A stretch of 64,000 nt of DNA from positions 124,001 through 188,000 of the forward strand of contig CACVQR010000006.1 of NCBI GenBank assembly GCA_902756345.1, written 5' to 3'. The notes beneath the pieces were generated by a model, which was not told the DNA's origin, ran no database searches, and worked only from the letters and a program-made list of their open reading frames with translations. Positions within the stretch are counted from its first letter, which is position 1. Every line of letters starts with the position of its first letter. Positions 60,184 through 64,000 of the stretch are shown here, one piece after another. Made by a program: the position numbers and the translations under genes. This DNA is from Fibrobacter succinogenes. GTDB lineage: Bacteria > Fibrobacterota > Fibrobacteria > Fibrobacterales > Fibrobacteraceae.

Positions 60184-60570
60184 TCAAATAACGGCGTCAA
60201 TTTTTTCGTTCCAGTGGTCCGTGGTTTCACGGGCCACTTCGTTTCCACAATCGAAGATGCACAGGAAGCAGATTTCGTTCACGACCTCGTAATCGGAGCC
60301 GCCGTTGAACACGTTGGCGTTGCCGTATTCTTCACGGTCTTTCCACAGGTAGACCTTGCAGGAATTCTGCGCGGAAACAGACTTGCAGTATGCGGCAAGA
60401 AGGTCTTCCGTGAGGTCGGCGGCATTCGTCGCAGCGCCCGCGGCTTCCGAAGTTTCGACACCAGCGGTGCCTTTCACCACCAAGGGCGACGCAAGGATTT
60501 CGGCAAGCGAAATGACGCGCGTGCCATCCTTGGCCAAAATTCGCCCTGCGATGTTGAATTCGACTTCCAT
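60184..60570 (-). CDS. Hypothetical protein downstream of the TrmJ-like gene
   Basis: The 128-residue protein is not recognised. It reads MEVEFNIAGRILAKDGTRVISLAEILASPLVVKG, an Ala-rich middle (ETSEAAGAATNAADL), then CKVYLWKDREEYGNANVF and VNEICFLCIFDCGNEV. It is soluble, cytoplasmic and has several cysteines (AAYC, NSCKVY, EICFLCIFDC). The ATG is 2 nt after the stop of the TrmJ-like gene, so the pair is co-transcribed and probably coupled. Confidence 0.75.
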   Translation of the reverse strand: MEVEFNIAGRILAKDGTRVISLAEILASPLVVKGTAGVETSEAAGAATNAADLTEDLLAAYCKSVSAQNSCKVYLWKDREEYGNANVFNGGSDYEVVNEICFLCIFDCGNEVARETTDHWNEKIDAVI

Positions 60571-60572
60571 GC

Positions 60573-61364
60573 CTATTTTTCAGCAGATTCTGCAGTTTCG
60601 GCAGCCTTAGCGGCCTTCTGGGCTGCAGCCTTGTCGGCAGCCTGTTCCAGACGGGCAGGCTTTTTTGCAAGGTTTCGGATAAGGCCAAACAAAGCGGAAA
60701 GTTCGTTGCGGGTCGGGTGCAGGCGCTGCAAGAGCGTATTGAGGAAGTTGTCACGCCACGACTGATCGTGATACTGGCCAGTCAGATAGCGGTCCAGGAA
60801 CTTCTTGAAGCTATCAATTTGGTCAATGGTCGCCGGAGCCGTTTCGCAGGCACCCTTGCTTCCGCGCTTTGCACGACCTTCGCCGTTCGCAAGCGCTCCG
60901 CTGCGGCAAAGTTCATACAAGCCCACCGTTACCGCCTGCGCCAAGTTGAGGCTCATAAGTCCCGGCACCGGAATTTCGCACTGGTACGTGCAGGCATTCA
61001 CCTCTTCGGTTTCGAGTCCGCAAGATTCGCGGCCAAACACCAGCGCAATCGTTCCATTTTCGGGCAACAATTCCGAAAGCCCAGGCATCATCGCGTGCTT
61101 GATGGCAGACCCGTAAATGCGGCGACTGAAAGCAACTGCGCAGGCGCAATCACCGATGGCATCTTCGAACTTATGCACGATGGTCGCCTTGTCCAGGACC
61201 TCGTGGCTGTTCGGTGCCGTGTGGTAAGAATTTTCAATCACCTTGTCACGCTTCGGGTAAACAATATAAAGTTCGTCGAGGGCGTAGCAATGCATGGCGC
61301 GGGCCACAAAGCCCACATTGTGCGGATGTTCCGGTTCAACAAGTACAACTCTGAATTTACGCAT
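60573..61364 (-). CDS. TrmJ-like tRNA/rRNA 2'-O-methyltransferase (SPOUT/TrmH family)
   Basis: The 263-residue protein has the SPOUT motifs: VVLVEPEHPHNVGFVARAMHCY (motif 1), IALVFGRESCGLETEEV (motif 2) and VPGLMSLNLAQAVTVGLYELCR (motif 3). These, with the C-terminal helical region KKFLDRYL ... LQRLHPTRNELSALFGLIRNL, are closest to TrmJ, which methylates ribose 32 of tRNAs. The trefoil-knot SAM site is intact. The last 30 residues are an Ala/Lys/Glu low-complexity tail (AADKAAAQKAAKAAET). The start follows a GGAAGTA repeat tract, and no Shine-Dalgarno is seen. Confidence 0.88.
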   Translation of the reverse strand: MRKFRVVLVEPEHPHNVGFVARAMHCYALDELYIVYPKRDKVIENSYHTAPNSHEVLDKATIVHKFEDAIGDCACAVAFSRRIYGSAIKHAMMPGLSELLPENGTIALVFGRESCGLETEEVNACTYQCEIPVPGLMSLNLAQAVTVGLYELCRSGALANGEGRAKRGSKGACETAPATIDQIDSFKKFLDRYLTGQYHDQSWRDNFLNTLLQRLHPTRNELSALFGLIRNLAKKPARLEQAADKAAAQKAAKAAETAESAEK

Positions 61365-61395
61365 AGGATAGTAGGAAGTAGACAGTGGTTAGTAG
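61365..61395. repeat. GGAAGTA-type repeat tract
   Basis: AGTAGGAAGTAGACAGTGG, followed by TTAGTAGTTAGTAAACAGG, fills the gap between the TrmJ-like and nucleotidyltransferase genes. Confidence 0.55.
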
Positions 61396-62301
61396 TTAGT
61401 AAACAGGGGTTGGAGGGACATTCCACTTGAAACCCTTACCGCGGATTTCGTTTTCAATGGTTTCTCCGGGTTGAATTTCGGCACCGACATAAATCACGGA
61501 ATGCTTGACAGTGGCACCAGCAGGCAATTCCACGCCCGGTTCAACGACAGCTTCGTTCACGTCGCGGCCTAGTTCCTTGAGGCGAGCCTCCACCGCAGCC
61601 ATGAGACCTTCGGGCGAGCCCATGTCAATCCAAGTCGCATGCAGCTGCGTCATGTCCACGAACGGCGCGCGACCCGCCGCCAATTCCTGCTTCCAGAATT
61701 CGCGGATATCGAATTCACCGTCGCGGATTCGCGAAAGAGCCTCGTCGCTATACCAAGAAACGCCCGAGAACGTCGCGGGAGTCCCGGAGGTTTCGCCGAA
61801 ACGGTCGACCACGCCGGCCAAGCGTCCGTCTGCACCGACGCGGAAAGTATTCACCTTCGGAAAATCCACCGCAAGCAATGCCACCTGCGGCCCATTCAGT
61901 TGAGCGGCCAACGCCTGCGCATTTTCAACAAAAGCCTTCAAGTCAAAATCGCAATAGGCGTCGCCATTCATAATCAAGAGCCCACCGCGGTAGCCCTCAT
62001 TATAAATACGCTTGAGCGGCCCTGCCGTCCCCAAAATGTCAGGCAGCTCCACCCAGACTTTTTCGAAACCTAAAGTTCCACCCGCCGAAACGACCTGTTC
62101 GGCCAGGTAATGGGCATTTGCGTGCAAACGAACATTTCCGATAGCACGCGCCTTACGGGCCTGCAAGTCGAGAATCGAGGCATCAACCACGGGAACAAGG
62201 GGCTTCGGCACGTCGTTCGTGAGCGGACGCAGACGGGTTCCAAGGCCTGCCGCCAGAATCAAAACATTCAGGGAATCGTTATTCACAAGGGAATTTTCCA
62301 T
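61396..62301 (-). CDS. Sugar-phosphate nucleotidyltransferase (MurU/RmlA-like)
   Basis: The 301-residue protein has the NTP-transferase fold: VLILAAGLGTRLRPLTNDVPKPLVPV (nucleotide and catalytic loop), LPDILGTAGPLKRI, GLLIMNGDAYCDFDL (Mg-binding Asp), FSGVSWYSDEAL and the end HATWIDMGSPEGLMAA. A C-terminal left-handed-helix-like tail follows (VVEPGVELPAGATVKHSVIYVGAEI). It couples NTP to a sugar 1-phosphate. MurU, which makes UDP-MurNAc during wall recycling, is one possibility and would fit the NamZ-like gene, but the sugar is not fixed. The ATG at 62301 is chosen from the TATCTTTA promoter 8 nt upstream; a longer ORF reaching 63387 is antisense to the next gene. Confidence 0.87.
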   Translation of the reverse strand: MENSLVNNDSLNVLILAAGLGTRLRPLTNDVPKPLVPVVDASILDLQARKARAIGNVRLHANAHYLAEQVVSAGGTLGFEKVWVELPDILGTAGPLKRIYNEGYRGGLLIMNGDAYCDFDLKAFVENAQALAAQLNGPQVALLAVDFPKVNTFRVGADGRLAGVVDRFGETSGTPATFSGVSWYSDEALSRIRDGEFDIREFWKQELAAGRAPFVDMTQLHATWIDMGSPEGLMAAVEARLKELGRDVNEAVVEPGVELPAGATVKHSVIYVGAEIQPGETIENEIRGKGFKWNVPPTPVY

Positions 62302-62309
62302 TATATGTA

Positions 62310-62317
62310 TAAAGATA
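62310..62317 (-). promoter_or_regulatory. TATCTTTA -7-like element of the nucleotidyltransferase gene
   Basis: On the minus strand TTTTTCTATCTTTA is followed by TACATATA and the ATG, an 8-nt gap. The TTTTTCTATCTTT context repeats that of the fabF and activase promoters. Confidence 0.5.
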
Positions 62318-62367
62318 GAAAAAGGCATTCTAAAAAAAAATAACACACATCTGCAAAGCAAGAATTC

Positions 62368-62375
62368 TATTTTTA
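62368..62375 (+). promoter_or_regulatory. TATTTTTA -7-like element of the DUF748 gene
   Basis: TATTTTTA followed by GGGCACC and the ATG at 62383, a 7-nt gap. It is a weaker match than the others, but has the same position. Confidence 0.35.
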
Positions 62376-62382
62376 GGGCACC

Positions 62383-64000
62383 ATGAAGAAACGTTACATT
62401 GCCCTTATCGTTCTCGCGGCTCTGATCGTCATTGTCATCGCCGCCCTCAAAATCGCCCCCGGCGTAGCCAAGAACTACGTAGTCGAACACTCCGAAGAAC
62501 TCATCGGCCGAAAGATGAAAATCGAAAACGTGGAATTCAGCCCGTTTACGTTTACCGTCACCGTCGACGACTTCGCCATCTTTGAGCCCGACGGCACCAC
62601 TCCCTTCGTGGCATTCGAAAAGTTCCGCATCAACGTGAACCCCACGCGACTCATCGCAAAAGAAATCAGCGTGAGCGAAATCTACCTGAAAGGCCTCTAC
62701 ACCCGCGTAGCGCAGAGAGGCGACCTGTTCAACTTCAGCGACATCCTCAACAAGTTTGCCGCCGACTCGACAGCCGACACCACCGCCGCAAAGGAAAAAC
62801 CCAAGGTCGACACCACCGCAGCGGACTCCGCTCAGGCAATGAACCTCGACCCGACCGAAGCCTTGGGCGGATTCAGCGTCGCCATCGAAAACATCACTCT
62901 TGAAAAAGGCAACATCATTTACGAAGACCTCAAGGTGGGCTCCAAGATCCACATCCAGGACTTCTCTGTTGCCATTCCCGCCGTCTACTTCAGCAACAAG
63001 AACACCGACATCGGCGTGAACCTCAAGTTCGCAAACGGCGGCGACCTGGGAATCAAAGTCCAGTTCAACATGAAGACGCAGGACTTCGGTGTGAACGTCA
63101 CGCTCAACAAGCTTGCGCTTGCCGTCGCAAAGCCCTACCTCAAGGACTTCATCAATTACAAGGATTTCGAAGGCACACTCGGCGTGGACCTGAACGTCGC
63201 GGGTAACGTGAATGACGTCTTGTCTTCGAACGTGAGCGGAACCGTCTCTGTCGACGACATCAAGCTCACCGAAACAAGCGGCAAGGCAATCGGCGTTGCA
63301 CACGTCGGCGTAGGCATTGCCAAGGCAAACGTAAACGAAATGGATTTCCGCGTGGATTCCGTGATTGTAGACGGAGCTTATGCACACCTCGACCTCTTAA
63401 AGAACGGCAAGACCAACATCGACATTTTGCTTGAACCGCTGAACAAGCCCGCAAAGGCCGCCCCGGTCGACACGACGGCAAAGGATGAACCCAAGACCGC
63501 CGAAAAGTCCAAGCCGCTCAAGGCCGTGATCAACAAGCTGCAAGTGGTCAACACCAACGTTTCTGCATCGGACCACACGCCCAAGCAGACCTTCAACTAC
63601 AAAGTCAGCAACATCACCGTCAACGGTTCCAACATCAACTTCAACACCCCCTGCACCATCAACGTTTCAGCAGCCTTCCCCGAAGGCGGCGCACTCACGC
63701 TCAAGTACAAAGGCGCACTCTCCGACATCAGCACCATGGATGCTTACGTGAGCGTCAAAAACCTCGCCCTCAAGCACTTCTCGCCGTATAGCCACCACTA
63801 CACCGGCTACCCCATCAGTTCGGGCACCATGGCGTTCGCCAGCGAAAACAAGATGAGCGGCTGGAACATCGAAAGTAAGAACACCATCGACATCTACAAC
63901 ATCGACGTCGCCGACAAGGACGGAACCACCGACCCGGAATACACCGTTCCCATGAAGGTCGGCCTCTACATCCTCAAGGACAAGGATGACAAAATCCAGT
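62383..64000 (+). CDS. DUF748/AsmA-like envelope protein, N-terminal part
   Basis: The frame is open to the right edge, giving 539 codons. It begins MKKRYIALIVLAALIVIVIAAL, a membrane anchor, then VVEHSEELIGRKMKIENVEFSPFTFTVTVDDFAIFEPDG, the hallmark start of DUF748/AsmA-like proteins. VNPTRLIAKEISVSEIYLKGLYTRV and later LKHFSPYSHHYTGYPISSGTMAFASENK are further DUF748 blocks. An Asp/Thr/Lys linker (about residues 128-150) interrupts the strands. AsmA-like proteins form long beta-groove bridges across the periplasm and help move lipids to the outer membrane; that role is a family-level inference. The C-terminus is outside the window. Confidence 0.85.
   Translation, partial: MKKRYIALIVLAALIVIVIAALKIAPGVAKNYVVEHSEELIGRKMKIENVEFSPFTFTVTVDDFAIFEPDGTTPFVAFEKFRINVNPTRLIAKEISVSEIYLKGLYTRVAQRGDLFNFSDILNKFAADSTADTTAAKEKPKVDTTAADSAQAMNLDPTEALGGFSVAIENITLEKGNIIYEDLKVGSKIHIQDFSVAIPAVYFSNKNTDIGVNLKFANGGDLGIKVQFNMKTQDFGVNVTLNKLALAVAKPYLKDFINYKDFEGTLGVDLNVAGNVNDVLSSNVSGTVSVDDIKLTETSGKAIGVAHVGVGIAKANVNEMDFRVDSVIVDGAYAHLDLLKNGKTNIDILLEPLNKPAKAAPVDTTAKDEPKTAEKSKPLKAVINKLQVVNTNVSASDHTPKQTFNYKVSNITVNGSNINFNTPCTINVSAAFPEGGALTLKYKGALSDISTMDAYVSVKNLALKHFSPYSHHYTGYPISSGTMAFASENKMSGWNIESKNTIDIYNIDVADKDGTTDPEYTVPMKVGLYILKDKDDKIQ

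Noticed and set aside
61396-63387. A 663-codon form of the nucleotidyltransferase
   Set aside because: The first 360 codons are antisense to the DUF748-like gene. The ATG at 62301 gives the family N-terminus and follows a promoter octamer.

Overview
The window looks like chromosomal DNA of a Fibrobacter (Fibrobacterota), a fibre-degrading gut bacterium. The signs are a FISUMP-domain lipoprotein (Fib_succ_major, a family typical of Fibrobacter), lipoproteins with poly-serine linkers, a GH74 xyloglucanase and a GLUG-repeat protein that both end in type IX-secretion-like C-terminal domains, and codon use so rich in C-ending codons that very long false ORFs open antisense to real genes. No rRNA, tRNA, CRISPR array or intact insertion sequence was seen.

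Layout. 1-8.5 kb: tail of an acyl-CoA synthetase, fabF, ruvX, a 1478-residue activase/dehydratase-like fusion and an ABC-F ATPase. 8.6-19 kb: a secreted xyloglucanase and a 2419-residue exported protein built from 22 cadherin/Ig-like repeats plus one diverged domain. 19.4-24.2 kb: a short unknown protein, a membrane-anchored pseudo-ATPase fused to an M23 peptidase, a lipoprotein and leuCD. 24.2-31.5 kb: an AT-richer accessory stretch with short direct repeats, an orphan Phd antitoxin, an L,D-transpeptidase, dinD with an unusual palindrome, lipoproteins and three interrupted genes. 32-48 kb: mostly housekeeping (superoxide dismutase, a NamZ-like protein, ssb, asd, an M29 aminopeptidase, an AgmX/TonB-like protein, alr, an RluD-like enzyme, lspA, a squalene/phytoene synthase relative, dnaA). 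48-57 kb: a MORN-like exported protein, then a compact five-gene set (C39-like peptidase, RLAN/ATP-grasp ligase, GCS2-like ligase, lipoprotein tyrosine phosphatase, N-formylglutamate-amidohydrolase-like enzyme), then ddh. 57.2-64 kb: the FISUMP lipoprotein, a RelB/ParE-type toxin-antitoxin pair, dut, an XRE/zinc-ribbon regulator, a TrmJ-like methyltransferase, a sugar nucleotidyltransferase and the start of a DUF748/AsmA-like protein.

Genes that may work together. alr, asd, ddh, the L,D-transpeptidase, the NamZ-like protein, the M23 fusion and the nucleotidyltransferase all touch peptidoglycan or its precursors. The 50.4-56.1 kb set is the best candidate for a poorly described pathway: two amide-bond-forming ligases of different folds beside two hydrolases suggest synthesis and trimming of a small unknown peptide or modified amino acid.

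Regulation. Many genes are preceded by an octamer fitting TAnnTTTG, the Bacteroidetes-type -7 element. In four cases a TTG lies exactly 23 nt upstream. In about ten genes the ATG lies only 4-8 nt after the octamer, which predicts leaderless or nearly leaderless mRNAs. Structured intergenic DNA includes a three-way-junction element with complementary loops (305-384), a structured leader before the ligase operon, and several families of dispersed simple repeats.

All calls come from reading the sequence and remembered family motifs; no database search was run.
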